A stretch of DNA of 64,000 nt from Antarcticimicrobium luteum (GTDB lineage Bacteria > Pseudomonadota > Alphaproteobacteria > Rhodobacterales > Rhodobacteraceae): contig NZ_SMUV01000057.1 of the NCBI RefSeq assembly GCF_004358185.1, positions 21,308 to 85,307 of the forward strand. Reading direction: 5' to 3'. The translations under genes were made by a program, and so were the position numbers. Of this stretch, positions 20,848 through 30,409 are shown piece by piece (position 1 is the stretch's first letter; each line of letters begins with the position of its first letter). The notes beneath the pieces are model-generated. The model had not been told where the DNA came from. It did not search any database and saw only the letters and a program-made list of their open reading frames with translations.

Positions 20848-21435
20848 TTATCCGGACGCCGCTTTATCGCCACGCCCTGCCCGCCAATCCTCCAGCGCCG
20901 GATTAACCTCGGGCAGCGTGGCCGAAAGCGCCAGTTGCGCATCCCCCCCCGGATCGGCCGCCCTGGGGGTGTCGGCGCGCATCCGCTCCAGACTGGCGAT
21001 ATTCTCCATCATCTGCGGCGCGGCGGTCAGGCTCGCCGCCAGATCGCGCTGAAACGCCTGAGTCTTCACCTGATAGCGCGCGCCGAAATAAAACGACACG
21101 ATCACGCCAAGAAGCCACCAGAGCGGTTCCGGCACCAGCGCCAGCCCCTGCATCCGCGCAGCGAACCACAGCGGATCGAGCATCGCCGCGCCGAACAGCC
21201 CCAGTGTTCCCAGCGCCAGCGCCGGACGCGGCAGCCGGTTAACCCCGTCCATCACCCGGTCGAACAGGCCCGCGCGCGGGCCACCGAATTCCGCCCCGAA
21301 CTGCCGCATCGCCTGGGTTTGCAGGCCCGCACCCCGCACCGCCCCCGCCTCGGCGTTTTCACGAAAAACCTCGACAGTATCGCGTACAATATTGGTATTG
21401 CTTCCGAAAACCGCCTTCAAAAGGTCCAGAATCAT
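20848..21435 (-). CDS. GTA-type holin (3TM holin family)
   Basis: A 195-residue protein with a hydrophobic central region (LALGTLGLFGAAMLDPLWFAAR..., 'PLWWLLGVIVSFYFGARYQVKT') matching the 'holin of 3TMs for gene-transfer release' family. Holins open the inner membrane so the endolysin can reach the wall. The ATG at 21435 overlaps the endolysin stop (ATGA); an alternative ATG two codons upstream at 21441 is equally possible. In Rhodobacter capsulatus the gene transfer agent uses a holin-endolysin pair encoded away from its structural cluster, and this looks like the same arrangement. Confidence 0.8.
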   Translation of the reverse strand: MILDLLKAVFGSNTNIVRDTVEVFRENAEAGAVRGAGLQTQAMRQFGAEFGGPRAGLFDRVMDGVNRLPRPALALGTLGLFGAAMLDPLWFAARMQGLALVPEPLWWLLGVIVSFYFGARYQVKTQAFQRDLAASLTAAPQMMENIASLERMRADTPRAADPGGDAQLALSATLPEVNPALEDWRAGRGDKAASG

Positions 21436-22043
21436 CCCCATGCCGCCACCCGTTCGGAAAATTCCGCCGCGCTCAGACGATACCGCGGCGACAGGAATTC
21501 CTCTGCCCGCCTGATCCAGCCGCCCTTGCCGCCCGCGAGGGTGCGCGCGTATTTCCGGCTCGGCGGCCGCTGGTCCGCCAGCCGGAAATAGTAATTGCGC
21601 CGCGCCACCCCATAGGCATCGCACAGCGCCACCGGATCGGGCCGCGCCGCCGCCTGCGCCGCGGCGATGGTCTGTGGACCGATCGCCCCGTCCACGGCGA
21701 CGCCAAAGCCCATCTCGCGCAGCAGCCGCTGCAGGATTTTCACCGCATTGGACCCCGCGTTCACATACATGTCGAACAGCGACGGCTGCAGCGCGCCCGG
21801 CATCTCGGCGATGCGCGGGCGGGTATAGTAATGCGTGATAAAGATCTCCACCGCCTGCGCCCGGCTCAGCGCGCGCAGATCCGCCAGCCCCACGGTGCCG
21901 TCGCCGGTCAGATCCAGCCGCAGCCGCTGCAGCGTATGAAGGGTCACCCCGCGATGGGTCGCGCCGCCGGGATCGTCGGGATCGTTCACGAAGCCGCCTT
22001 CCCGATCCACGATCTCTTCCGCGATCTGCCGCACATCCTGCAT
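21432..22043 (-). CDS. GTA-type endolysin (glycoside hydrolase family 108)
   Basis: A 203-residue peptidoglycan hydrolase. The N-terminus has the GH108 signature with catalytic Glu in 'IVDREGGFVNDPDDPGGATHRGVT'. The C-terminal part ('VDGAIGPQTIAAAQ', 'RRNYYFRLADQRP', 'GWIRRAEEFL') matches the family's peptidoglycan-binding extension. It is coupled to the holin gene by a four-base overlap. A strong terminator upstream isolates the pair from ccmE, so it has its own promoter, which fits control by gene-transfer-agent regulators. Confidence 0.86.
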   Translation of the reverse strand: MQDVRQIAEEIVDREGGFVNDPDDPGGATHRGVTLHTLQRLRLDLTGDGTVGLADLRALSRAQAVEIFITHYYTRPRIAEMPGALQPSLFDMYVNAGSNAVKILQRLLREMGFGVAVDGAIGPQTIAAAQAAARPDPVALCDAYGVARRNYYFRLADQRPPSRKYARTLAGGKGGWIRRAEEFLSPRYRLSAAEFSERVAAWG

Positions 22044-22117
22044 CGGCGCTCTCCTGTCCAGAACCGCGGGAAACGCTGCGGTAAAAGGATTAACACCGCC
22101 TCACACCACCGTGCGCC

Positions 22118-22151
22118 AAAAGAAAAAGGCCGGGCAACACGTGCCCGGCCT
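22118..22151 (-). terminator. Terminator after ccmE
   Basis: A 10-bp stem (22127-22136 with 22142-22151) with a five-base loop. On the minus strand it is followed by TTTTTCTTTT. It ends the argC-ccmE transcript before the lysis pair. Confidence 0.9.
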
Positions 22152-22235
22152 CGTCTTTTCTGGCTCAAAGGGTGCCGCCGAAGCGCTTCAGGGACGGCAT
22201 GAACCGCCTGCCGGAGACCTCGCGCGCGGCCGCGA

Positions 22236-22682
22236 TCAGCTCTCGCCCGGCGTCTTGTAGACGCCCTGTTCCTTCAACGCGTCCAACACCTCTTTTGGCA
22301 TGTAGGTCTCGTCGTGTTTCGCAAGGATTTCGGTGGCTTCGAACACGCCGTTCACGTAACGACCGGTGCCCACCATGCCCTGATTCTCGCCGAACAGGTC
22401 GGGCAGCACCCCGGTAAAGACCACCGGGATCGTGGCGCCACCATCGGTCACCGAAAACTTCACCGTCTCGCCCTGTCCGCGCAGCAGCGAGCCTTCCTCG
22501 ACCAGCCCGCCGATGCGGAACACCTCGGTCGGCGCGGGCGGCTCGGCCACGATCTGGCTGGGCGCCCGGAAAAAGTTGATACCGTCCCGCATCGCATAGC
22601 CGATCAGCCCGGTCGAGATCACCAGGGCAACGGCGGCCAAGGCGATGATCTGTATACGCCGCTGTTTCTTCAGACTTTTCAT
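22236..22682 (-). CDS. ccmE: Cytochrome c maturation haem chaperone CcmE
   Basis: CcmE binds haem covalently in the periplasm and hands it to CcmF. The 148-residue protein has an N-terminal anchor, the segment 'FRIGGLVEEGSLLR', and the haem-binding histidine in 'AKHDETYMPKE'. The ATG at 22682 has a GAGG site; the frame also contains a GTG two codons upstream. It follows argC by about 25 bases. Confidence 0.94.
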   Translation of the reverse strand: MKSLKKQRRIQIIALAAVALVISTGLIGYAMRDGINFFRAPSQIVAEPPAPTEVFRIGGLVEEGSLLRGQGETVKFSVTDGGATIPVVFTGVLPDLFGENQGMVGTGRYVNGVFEATEILAKHDETYMPKEVLDALKEQGVYKTPGES

Positions 22683-22707
22683 AGCCACCTCACCCCGGAA
22701 CCTGAAC

Positions 22708-23736
22708 CTATGGGAACAGCGGGGCCATGGTCAGCCCCTCCTCCTCGTTCTCACCTAGCATCAGGTTGGCATTTTGCAACGCCTGGCCGCTGCTACCTTT
22801 TGTCAGGTTATCGAGCGCGGCAAAGACGATGGCCCGACCGGGCAGCCGGTCGGCGGCCACACCGATATGGCAATAGTTCGAGCCGCGCACATGGTGGGTG
22901 CTGGGCGCCTCGCCAAAGGGCAGCATCTGGATAAAGGGCTCGTCCGCATAGGCCGCCGCCAACGTGTCATGGATCGCCTGCGCGTCGCCCTTGACATAGA
23001 CCGTCGCCAGAATGCCCCGGTTGGCGGGGATCAGATGCGGGGTGAACTGCACCTTGACCGGCCGGCCTGCCAGTTTGGAGAACTCCTGATCGAATTCGCC
23101 CAGATGCCGGTGGGTGCTGCCGATGGCATAGGGGTTATATCCCTCGCTCAGTTCCGCATGCAGCAGGTTTTCCTTCAGGCTGCGGCCGGCGCCGGAAACG
23201 GCGCATTTCAGGTCCAGGATGATCTCGTCCAGATCGATTACACCGGCGCTGATCAGCGGCCGCAGGGCAAACTGCCCGGTCGCCGCGTTGCACCCCGTCC
23301 CGGCCACCAGCCGCGCGCCCCGGATCTCCTCGCGGTAGAATTCGGTGAGGCCATAGACCGCCTCCTCCTGCTGGGCCAGCGCGGCATGTTTGTTGCCATA
23401 CCACATCTCATAGTCCGCCGGATCGCGCAGCCGGAAATCCGCCGACAGATCGACGATCTTCAGATCCCCGGGCAGCGCCGCGATCACCTCCTGGCTGGTC
23501 TTGTGCGGCAGCGCGCAAAAGCACAGATCGATCTGCGAAAAGTCGATCTCGTCGATCCTGCACAGCCTCGGCAGGCTCATGTGGCGCAGATGCGGGAACA
23601 CCTCGGCCATTTCCATGCCGGCCTTGCGTTCGCCCGACAGCGCGGTGATCTCTAGATTGGGATGCTGGGCAATCAGCCGGATCAGCTCGGCCCCGGTATA
23701 CCCGCTGGCCCCCAGGATGGCGATCTTATGGGTCAT
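22708..23736 (-). CDS. argC: N-acetyl-gamma-glutamyl-phosphate reductase
   Basis: ArgC reduces N-acetylglutamyl phosphate with NADPH in arginine synthesis. The 342-residue protein starts [19 protein letters not shown] with the Rossmann motif. The active-site cysteine lies in '[12 protein letters not shown]', and '[11 protein letters not shown]' and '[18 protein letters not shown]' are family segments. The AAGAGG site favours the second of two adjacent ATGs (23736). Confidence 0.95.
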   Translation of the reverse strand: MTHKIAILGASGYTGAELIRLIAQHPNLEITALSGERKAGMEMAEVFPHLRHMSLPRLCRIDEIDFSQIDLCFCALPHKTSQEVIAALPGDLKIVDLSADFRLRDPADYEMWYGNKHAALAQQEEAVYGLTEFYREEIRGARLVAGTGCNAATGQFALRPLISAGVIDLDEIILDLKCAVSGAGRSLKENLLHAELSEGYNPYAIGSTHRHLGEFDQEFSKLAGRPVKVQFTPHLIPANRGILATVYVKGDAQAIHDTLAAAYADEPFIQMLPFGEAPSTHHVRGSNYCHIGVAADRLPGRAIVFAALDNLTKGSSGQALQNANLMLGENEEEGLTMAPLFP

Positions 23737-23806
23737 CATCGACCTCTTACATGTTGGAATTTCAATATTTCTTGACAGAACGGGCCGGAACACGGCCCCC
23801 GGCGGG

Positions 23807-24616
23807 TCACGCCTTGGCAAAGGTGATTTGTCGTCGCAGGAACTGCGTCGCCCGGTCGCTCACCCGGCCGGGATCGCCGGTGGTCAGAAACCCGCCCGCG
23901 CCGGTCCCCAGCATTCCCTGATGCCGGCTCAGGTAATGGGCCAGACTCTCGGCCACCAGACTGGCCTGGCTGAACACGGCCACATCCGGCCCCAGCGCGT
24001 CCTGGAACACCTCCTGCAACAGCGGATAATGGGTACAGCCCAGAATCGCGGCATCGGGATGCGGCATCTTGCGCTTCAGCGCGTCCACATGCGACCGCAC
24101 CAGCGCCTCGGCCAGGATCATGTCGCCCTCTTCGATGGCATCGACAACCCCGCCGCAGGCCTGCGCCTCCACATCCACGCCGATGGCGCGAAAGGCCAGC
24201 TCGCGCTGGAACGCCCGGCTGGCCACAGTGGCCGGCGTGGCGAACAGAGCCACGGTCTTCGCCGCCACCTCGCGCGGCGGAGAATTGTCGCCCCACTGCC
24301 GCTCGGTCAGCGCCTCGATCAGCGGCACAAAGACGCCCAGCACGCGCTTGCCCTTTGGCACGCCGGCCTCCTGCATCCGGCGCAGCGCGGCGGCGCTGGC
24401 GGTATTGCAGGCCAAAATCACCAGATCGCAGCCCCTGCTCCACAGATCCTCGACCGCAGCCTTGGTCAGCTGATAGATGTCCTCGGCGTCGCGCACGCCG
24501 TAAGGGGCGTGGGCGCTGTCGGCGTAATACAGAAACTCAACCTCCGGCAGCCGTTTCTGCACAGCGCCCAAGACGGTCAGCCCGCCCAGCCCGGAATCGA
24601 AAATACCTACTGCCAT
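23807..24616 (-). CDS. murI: Glutamate racemase
   Basis: MurI makes D-glutamate for peptidoglycan. The 269-residue protein has the start '[14 protein letters not shown]', the two catalytic cysteines in '[13 protein letters not shown]' and 'LGCTHYPLL', and '[11 protein letters not shown]'. It starts five bases after the acyltransferase stop, so translation is probably coupled. Confidence 0.95.
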   Translation of the reverse strand: MAVGIFDSGLGGLTVLGAVQKRLPEVEFLYYADSAHAPYGVRDAEDIYQLTKAAVEDLWSRGCDLVILACNTASAAALRRMQEAGVPKGKRVLGVFVPLIEALTERQWGDNSPPREVAAKTVALFATPATVASRAFQRELAFRAIGVDVEAQACGGVVDAIEEGDMILAEALVRSHVDALKRKMPHPDAAILGCTHYPLLQEVFQDALGPDVAVFSQASLVAESLAHYLSRHQGMLGTGAGGFLTTGDPGRVSDRATQFLRRQITFAKA

Positions 24617-24621
24617 GGGTC

Positions 24622-25500
24622 TCAGGCGCGATGCCGTTCCTCGAATTCAAAGCCGTAATCGTATGATTTCAGCGGTTGTGGAGACAGCTCATACGTCGCT
24701 TTGCGTAGGAAATCCATCATCATGCGCGAATCCTTGTGCATAGGGTCCAGGATGTCACGCCCGATGGGCTCTCCGACCACGACCCTGACGGGGGTATCGA
24801 CCCGTTTGCGGAACTCCTTGATCAACATCCCCATGCGCAATGTGCTGTGCAAATGGCTGGCGATCTGGAACAACCGGCTGGTATGCCCGTCAAAGAACAG
24901 CGGCACCACCGTGGCATTCGATTTGCCCACCATCCGCGCGGTAAAGCCGCGCCAGCCGGGATCCATCGGGTGCGAAAACGGTTTCGCCGCCGTGCTCACC
25001 GTCCCGCCCGGAAAGATGCCGATCGCGCCCCCGTCGCCGAGATAGTCCAGCGCACTCTTGCGGGTCTCCAGGTTCGCGCGCACCGCCTCCCTGGTCTCGT
25101 CGAAACTGACCGGCAGGATCACCCGCCCGATGTCTTCCGCCCGGCAAAAGACGCTATGGGCGAGGATGCGGAAATCCCCCCTCACCTGGGCCAGGATATG
25201 GCCCATCATCAGCCCGTCGAGGATGCCGTAGGGGTGATTGGCGATCAGGATCAGCGGCCCGGTGCGGGGGATGTTCGCCAGCGAGCCCCCCGCCACCTCC
25301 AGCGTCAACCCATAGCGCTCCACCATCACCGACCAGAAATCGCGGCCCGCCGCGACCTCGGTCTGATAGCCGTCGGCGCGCCGGATCAGGCGCAGCCGGC
25401 CGGTTGTGTTTTCCATCAGGCGGATCACCGCCCGCCCGCCGCGCGTGGCGGCGGAATGGGCATAGGTGATATCGCGGGCGATATGGCGGCGCGACGACAT
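24622..25500 (-). CDS. 1-acyl-glycerol-3-phosphate acyltransferase-like protein
   Basis: A 292-residue protein of the PlsC/lysophospholipid acyltransferase superfamily. It has the catalytic HxxxxD motif in '[11 protein letters not shown]' and the substrate motif '[10 protein letters not shown]'. It probably esterifies a glycerol phosphate or related lipid, such as ornithine lipid, at the inner membrane face. It is unusually hydrophilic at the N-terminus and begins at an ATG with a GGAGGG site. It is co-directional with murI, five bases apart. Confidence 0.85.
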   Translation of the reverse strand: MSSRRHIARDITYAHSAATRGGRAVIRLMENTTGRLRLIRRADGYQTEVAAGRDFWSVMVERYGLTLEVAGGSLANIPRTGPLILIANHPYGILDGLMMGHILAQVRGDFRILAHSVFCRAEDIGRVILPVSFDETREAVRANLETRKSALDYLGDGGAIGIFPGGTVSTAAKPFSHPMDPGWRGFTARMVGKSNATVVPLFFDGHTSRLFQIASHLHSTLRMGMLIKEFRKRVDTPVRVVVGEPIGRDILDPMHKDSRMMMDFLRKATYELSPQPLKSYDYGFEFEERHRA

Positions 25501-25579
25501 TGGACCCTCCGAACGACTCAGCGGGAAAATACGCTGATTGACGATCTTGCAAAGGGCCCGTGACGGCTCTGTGACGGAT

Positions 25580-28500
25580 TTATTCCGCCGCCGCCTTCAT
25601 CTCCGGCCCGCCCTGGCGGAAAGAGGCCAGAAGCTCCTCCCGCCGCTTGGCGGCTTTCTGCTCGTTCGCCATCTTCACCGGGCCAAAGCCGCGGATCTGC
25701 AACGGCAGCAGCGCCAGCGCCACGGCAATGTCGCGGGTCTCGGGCGTGACCTTGGACAGCACCTCTTTCATGTCCGCCTCGTATTGTTTGATCAGCGCCC
25801 TCTCCATCTTGCGCTCGGCCGAATAGCCGAAGATGTCGAGCGGTGTGCCGCGCAGCCCCTTCATCCGTGCCAGCAGCTTCAGCGGCCCCAGCATCCATTC
25901 GCCGAACTCGCGCTTTTTCGGGCGCCCGTCCACGTCCTTGCCGCCCAGAATCGGCGGCGCCAGATGGAAGGTCATCTTCAGATCGCCATCGAACTCCGCC
26001 GCCGCCTTGTCGCGGTTGCTCAGCATCAGGCGCGCGACCTCGTATTCGTCCTTGTAGGCCAGCAGCTTGTGATAGCCCTGCGCAACGGCTTCCTTGAGGC
26101 CCTTGTCCTCGATGCCGTCGAGCATTTTCCGGTACCGCTTGGCCAGCCGCTTGCCCTGATAGGCCACCAGTTGGTCGGCCCGATAGGCGATCTTTTCGTC
26201 CAGCGATTTCGGCAGCTCCACCACTTTGGGCGTCGACAGCTTTTTCGCGTCTTCGGCGTGCAGCACCGCCCAGCGTCCGATCTCAAAGGCGCGCAGGTTT
26301 TGTTGCACCGCCGCCCCGTTCAGCTCGATCGCCTGGGTAATCGCCTCATGGCTGACCGGGATCAGCCCGCGCTGCCAGGCGCCGCCGAACACCATCATGT
26401 TGGAATAGATCGAATCGCCCATCGTGACCCGCGCCAGCTCCGAGGCATCGAACAGCGACAAGTTTTCCTTAAGCCGCGCCTCCAGTGCCAGAGACAGCCG
26501 GTCGGTGGGGATGGTGAACTCGGTATCGCGGGTAAAATCGCCGGTGATGATCTCGTGGCTGTTGACCACCCCGCCGCTGCGCCCCGTGGTCATCAGCCCC
26601 AGCGTCTTGGCGCCGGCGCTGACCACCAGATCGCCGCCGATCAGCGCGTCGGCCTCGCCGGTGGCAACCCGGATCGCGCTGATGTCATCCGGCTTTTCCG
26701 CGATGCGGCAATGAATATGCACCGCCCCGCCCTTCTGGGCGAGGCCCGCCATCTCCATCATGCCGGCGCCCTTGCCGTCGATCTGGGCGGCCTGGGCCAG
26801 CACCGCGCCGATGGTCACCACGCCGGTGCCCCCGACCCCGGTGATCACCACGTTATGGGTGCCCTTGATCTGCGGCAGCTCCGGCAGCGGCAGATGCGGC
26901 AGGTCCAGATCGGTGGTCGCCTCCTTGCGGATCTTGGCGCCCGCCACGGTCACGAAGGACGGGCAGAACCCCTTGAGGCAGGAGAAATCCTTGTTGCAGG
27001 ACGACTGGTCGATGGCCCGCTTGCGGCCCAGCTCGGTTTCCTTCGGCACGATCGAGACGCAGTTCGACTGCACCCCGCAATCGCCGCAGCCCTCGCAGAT
27101 GTCGGTGTTGATGAACACCCGCTTGTCCGGATCGGGAAAGGTGCCCCGCTTGCGCCGGCGGCGCTTTTCCGCGGCGCAGGTCTGGATATAGACGATGGCC
27201 GACACGCCCTCTTTCTCGCGGAACGCCCTTTGCACGGTCATCATCTCGGCGCGCTCATGGGTCGGTACGCCGGCGGGCAGTGCCTTGAAATCCACATCTT
27301 CCTTTTCGTCATAAACGACGGCCAGGTTCCTGACCCCCATCGCCTTGAGTTCGTGAACGATGCGCGGCGCGGTCAGATCGCCCTCGTTTTCCTGCCCGCC
27401 GGTCATGGCGACGGCGTCATTGTACAGAATCTTGTAGGTAATGTTCGTTCCGGCCGCGAGCGCGGCGCGGATCGCCTGCACCCCCGAATGGTTATAGGTG
27501 CCGTCGCCCAGGTTCTGGAACACATGCGGCGTTTTCGAGAACGGCGCCTCGCCGATCCAGTTGGCCCCCTCGCCACCCATATGGGTAAAGCCCAGCGTGT
27601 TGCGGTCCATCCACTGCACCATGAAGTGACAGCCGATCCCGGCATAGGCGCGGCTGCCGTCGGGGATCTTGGTGCCCGTGTTATGCGGGCAGCCGGAACA
27701 GAAATAGGGCAAACGGCTGGCAATCTCTTCGGCGTTGTCGTTTCGCCGCGCGTCGTCCAGCGCGGACATGCCGGCGCGGATGCCGTCGGTCTCGCGCCCC
27801 TCTTCGATCAGGATGCCGCCCAGCTTTTCCGCGATCATGATCGGGTCGAGCGCGCCGCGGGTCGGGAACAGCTCTTCGCGGTGCATGCCGCCGGCGCCGC
27901 CCTTGTACCAGCCATAGACGCGGCGGCCGCGGCGGTCGTCAAAGATCGCCTCCTTGACCTGCACCTCGATCAGCTTGCGCTTTTCCTCGACGATGACGAT
28001 CAGGTCGAGCCCCTCGGCCCAATCATGGAATCCCTTCATGTCCAGCGGGAAGGTCTGGGCGATCTTGTAGGTGGTGATCCCCAGCCGCTCCGCCTCGCCC
28101 TCGTCGATGTTCAGCAAGCTCAGCGCATGCTGCAGGTCGAGCCAGTTCTTGCCCGCCGCGACGAAACCGATCTTGGCCCCCGGCTTGCCCCAGATGCGCT
28201 TGTCGATCTTGTTGGCATGGGCAAATTCCTCGGCGGCAAAGCGTTTGATGTCGATCAGCCGCGCCTCCTGTGCGGTACGGTCGTCGACCAGACGGATGTT
28301 CAGCCCGCCCTCGGGCATGTCGAATTTCGGTGTGACCAGCTTCACCCGAGCCGGATCGCCATCCACGACCGAGGTCACCTCGATCGTGTCCTTCATCGTC
28401 TTCAAACCTGTCCAGAGCCCGGAAAACCGCGACAACGCAAAGCCGTAGATGCCAAGGTCCAGGATCTCCTGCACCCCGGCCGGGCTGACGATCGGCACAT

Positions 28501-28999
28501 AGGCATCCATCAGCGCCCATTCCGACTGGTGCAGCACGGTCGAGGATTCGCCGGTATGGTCGTCCCCCATCGCCATCAGCACACCGCCCAGCGGCGAGGT
28601 GCCCGCCATGTTGGCATGCCGGATCGCGTCGCCCGAACGGTCAACCCCCGGCCCCTTGCCGTACCACAGGCCAAAGACGCCGTCGTATTTGCCTTCGCCG
28701 CGAAGCTCGGCCTGCTGTGCGCCCCAGAGCGCGGTGGCCGCCAGATCCTCGTTCAGACCGTACTGAAAGGTGATGTCGCTCTCGGCCAGTTTCTTGGCCG
28801 CCCGGCTCATCTGCAAGTCGACCGCCCCCAGCGGCGAGCCGCGATACCCGGTGACAAGACCGGCGGTGTTGTGCCCGGCGGCGACATCGCGCGCCTTTTG
28901 CATCAACATCAGGCGCACCAGCGCCTGGGTTCCGTTCAGCAGGACCGGAGATTTCTCCAGATCGAAACGGTCGTTGAGCGAAATTTTCTGCGTACTCAT
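25580..28999 (-). CDS. Indolepyruvate ferredoxin oxidoreductase, fused IorA-IorB type
   Basis: A 1139-residue thiamine-diphosphate enzyme that oxidatively decarboxylates indolepyruvate and other aryl- or branched pyruvates to acyl-CoA, reducing ferredoxin. The order is: pyrimidine-binding part (GYRGSPLGAVD), a TPP-binding region with 'GIGCHFMVQWMD' and 'MGGEGANWIG', a ferredoxin-like cluster region with cysteines in 'CEGCGDCGVQSNC' and 'CNKDFSCLKGFC', then the gamma-type domain ('TGVGGTGVVTIGAVLAQAA'). The alpha, beta and gamma parts are fused in one chain. A GGGAGG site precedes the start. A LysR regulator is divergent across a 161-bp gap. Confidence 0.92.
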   Translation of the reverse strand: MSTQKISLNDRFDLEKSPVLLNGTQALVRLMLMQKARDVAAGHNTAGLVTGYRGSPLGAVDLQMSRAAKKLAESDITFQYGLNEDLAATALWGAQQAELRGEGKYDGVFGLWYGKGPGVDRSGDAIRHANMAGTSPLGGVLMAMGDDHTGESSTVLHQSEWALMDAYVPIVSPAGVQEILDLGIYGFALSRFSGLWTGLKTMKDTIEVTSVVDGDPARVKLVTPKFDMPEGGLNIRLVDDRTAQEARLIDIKRFAAEEFAHANKIDKRIWGKPGAKIGFVAAGKNWLDLQHALSLLNIDEGEAERLGITTYKIAQTFPLDMKGFHDWAEGLDLIVIVEEKRKLIEVQVKEAIFDDRRGRRVYGWYKGGAGGMHREELFPTRGALDPIMIAEKLGGILIEEGRETDGIRAGMSALDDARRNDNAEEIASRLPYFCSGCPHNTGTKIPDGSRAYAGIGCHFMVQWMDRNTLGFTHMGGEGANWIGEAPFSKTPHVFQNLGDGTYNHSGVQAIRAALAAGTNITYKILYNDAVAMTGGQENEGDLTAPRIVHELKAMGVRNLAVVYDEKEDVDFKALPAGVPTHERAEMMTVQRAFREKEGVSAIVYIQTCAAEKRRRRKRGTFPDPDKRVFINTDICEGCGDCGVQSNCVSIVPKETELGRKRAIDQSSCNKDFSCLKGFCPSFVTVAGAKIRKEATTDLDLPHLPLPELPQIKGTHNVVITGVGGTGVVTIGAVLAQAAQIDGKGAGMMEMAGLAQKGGAVHIHCRIAEKPDDISAIRVATGEADALIGGDLVVSAGAKTLGLMTTGRSGGVVNSHEIITGDFTRDTEFTIPTDRLSLALEARLKENLSLFDASELARVTMGDSIYSNMMVFGGAWQRGLIPVSHEAITQAIELNGAAVQQNLRAFEIGRWAVLHAEDAKKLSTPKVVELPKSLDEKIAYRADQLVAYQGKRLAKRYRKMLDGIEDKGLKEAVAQGYHKLLAYKDEYEVARLMLSNRDKAAAEFDGDLKMTFHLAPPILGGKDVDGRPKKREFGEWMLGPLKLLARMKGLRGTPLDIFGYSAERKMERALIKQYEADMKEVLSKVTPETRDIAVALALLPLQIRGFGPVKMANEQKAAKRREELLASFRQGGPEMKAAAE

Positions 29000-29048
29000 T
29001 CGGCGCCTCCCAACGTCTGATCAGTTTGCATCTTTTCCAGTCCATAAT

Positions 29049-29067
29049 AGGTCATAAATATTGACCT
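29049..29067. promoter_or_regulatory. Candidate LysR operator in the ior/LysR gap
   Basis: A perfect inverted repeat AGGTCA-N7-TGACCT lies in the divergent gap and contains a T-N11-A core, the usual LysR-type binding pattern. It is about 50 bases upstream of the oxidoreductase start and about 100 from the regulator start, a fitting place for control of both. Confidence 0.5.
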
Positions 29068-29169
29068 GAACAGGGTTTTTCCCAACAATATGTTACCAAA
29101 CAAGGTCGGGCGTGCTAGATGCCGCAAAGTTGCACATAGCGCGCAGACCGACGAACGAAAGTGACGGAT

Positions 29170-30075
29170 ATGGACTGGGACAAGCTTAGAATCTTTCATG
29201 CGGTGGCGGACGCGGGCAGCCTGACCCACGCCGGCGATCGGCTGAACCTGTCCCAATCGGCGGTCAGCCGGCAGATCCGTGCGCTGGAAGAGTCGCTGAA
29301 CACCACATTGTTCCACCGCCATGCGCGCGGCCTGATTCTCACCGAACAGGGCGAGCTGCTGTTCGACGCCACCCGCGCCATCAGCAAACGGCTGGAGGCC
29401 GCTGCCGCCCGCATCCGCGACAGCGAGGAAGAGGTATTCGGCGAGCTCAAGGTGACCACCACGACCGGGTTCGGCACACTGTGGCTGGCGCCGCGCCTGA
29501 CCAAGCTCTACGAGAAATACCCGGACCTGAAGATCGACCTGATGCTGGAAGAGCGCGTGCTCGACCTTCCCATGCGCGAGGCCGACGTCGCCATCCGCAT
29601 GAAAGAGCCCAGCCAGGCCGACCTGATCCGCAAACGGCTGATGACAGTGCAGATGCAGCTTTACGCCTCGCGCGATTATCTGGAGCGCAACGGCACCCCC
29701 GAAAGGCTTGAGGACATGGCCGACCACCGGCTGGTCTGCCAGAACCCCAACGCCCCCCAGGTGGGCGCCGGTGCCATGCTGGTGCAGCAACTGATGGCGA
29801 ACACCCCCCATTCGATGCTGACCGTGAACAACTATTTCGGCGTGTTGCAGGGGGTTCTGCACGATCTCGGCATCGGTGTCCTGCCCGATTACCTGACCGA
29901 GGATTTCCCGCATCTGGTGCGGGTGCTGCCGGAAATCGAATCCGCCGAAGTGCCTGTCTTCCTAGCCTACCCGGAGGAACTGCGTCACTCCAAACGCATC
30001 TCGGCGTTCCGGGATTTCGTCCAGGACGAAATCATTTCACACCGCAAGCAACTGCGACAGCTCGGAAAAATCTGA
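29170..30075 (+). CDS. LysR-family transcriptional regulator
   Basis: A 301-residue regulator. The N-terminal winged helix-turn-helix reads 'LRIFHAVADAGSLTHAGDRLNLSQSAVSRQIRALEE', followed by a linker helix and a periplasmic-binding-protein-like effector domain. It most likely controls the divergent oxidoreductase gene. I prefer the ATG at 29170; a GTG three codons upstream (29161) is possible. An inverted repeat with LysR character lies in the shared gap. The effector is unknown. Confidence 0.87.
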   Translation: MDWDKLRIFHAVADAGSLTHAGDRLNLSQSAVSRQIRALEESLNTTLFHRHARGLILTEQGELLFDATRAISKRLEAAAARIRDSEEEVFGELKVTTTTGFGTLWLAPRLTKLYEKYPDLKIDLMLEERVLDLPMREADVAIRMKEPSQADLIRKRLMTVQMQLYASRDYLERNGTPERLEDMADHRLVCQNPNAPQVGAGAMLVQQLMANTPHSMLTVNNYFGVLQGVLHDLGIGVLPDYLTEDFPHLVRVLPEIESAEVPVFLAYPEELRHSKRISAFRDFVQDEIISHRKQLRQLGKI

Positions 30076-30246
30076 GCTATGCGCCCAGATCATGCCGGAA
30101 ATGCTGCAACTGCGACATGATTGCGCTTGATCGTACATAAAGCGACACCTAAATGAGCACTCGAAGGCGATGGCGCTTAGTTGCGCATCATCTTCATACC
30201 TCCCTGTTGGACTTGGGCCGAGCTTAGTGCTCGGCCTCTTTTTTTG
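30076..30246 (+). ncRNA. Candidate small RNA or 3' UTR ending at a strong terminator
   Basis: This stretch has no gene but ends in a very strong terminator. It contains an accessible-looking ACCTCCC motif shortly before the terminator, complementary to ribosome-binding sites and common in alphaproteobacterial regulatory RNAs. A weak promoter-like pair lies about 100 bases before the terminator. It may be an independent sRNA or one cut from the LysR 3' UTR. Only the layout supports this. Confidence 0.35.
30216..30246 (+). terminator. Strong Rho-independent terminator
   Basis: An 8-bp stem (30216-30223 with 30229-30236) with a five-base loop is followed by TCTTTTTTTT. It ends transcription about 140 bases after the LysR gene. 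Confidence 0.9.
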
Positions 30247-30409
30247 TGCTGCGGCGGCCATCGCCGGCGGCGCCACAGGCGGACTCGGGCAGGCGGCTCA
30301 GGCGGACTTCGGCATGATCCTGGCGCCCTTGCGGCGCGCTAGGCCCTTTCCCCCAACCGGGCGTTGACGTATTAGGGCGCAAACGACGCCATGCGGAGAT
30401 GCCCAAGCG

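Noticed and set aside
20848..22043. Prophage remnant rather than GTA lysis genes
   Set aside because: No other phage genes flank the pair, and the holin belongs to the GTA-release type; flanking genes are core cytochrome c maturation genes.
25538..29020. 1160-codon open frame antisense to the indolepyruvate oxidoreductase gene
   Set aside because: It is the reverse complement frame of a well-supported 1139-residue enzyme, without protein-like character.
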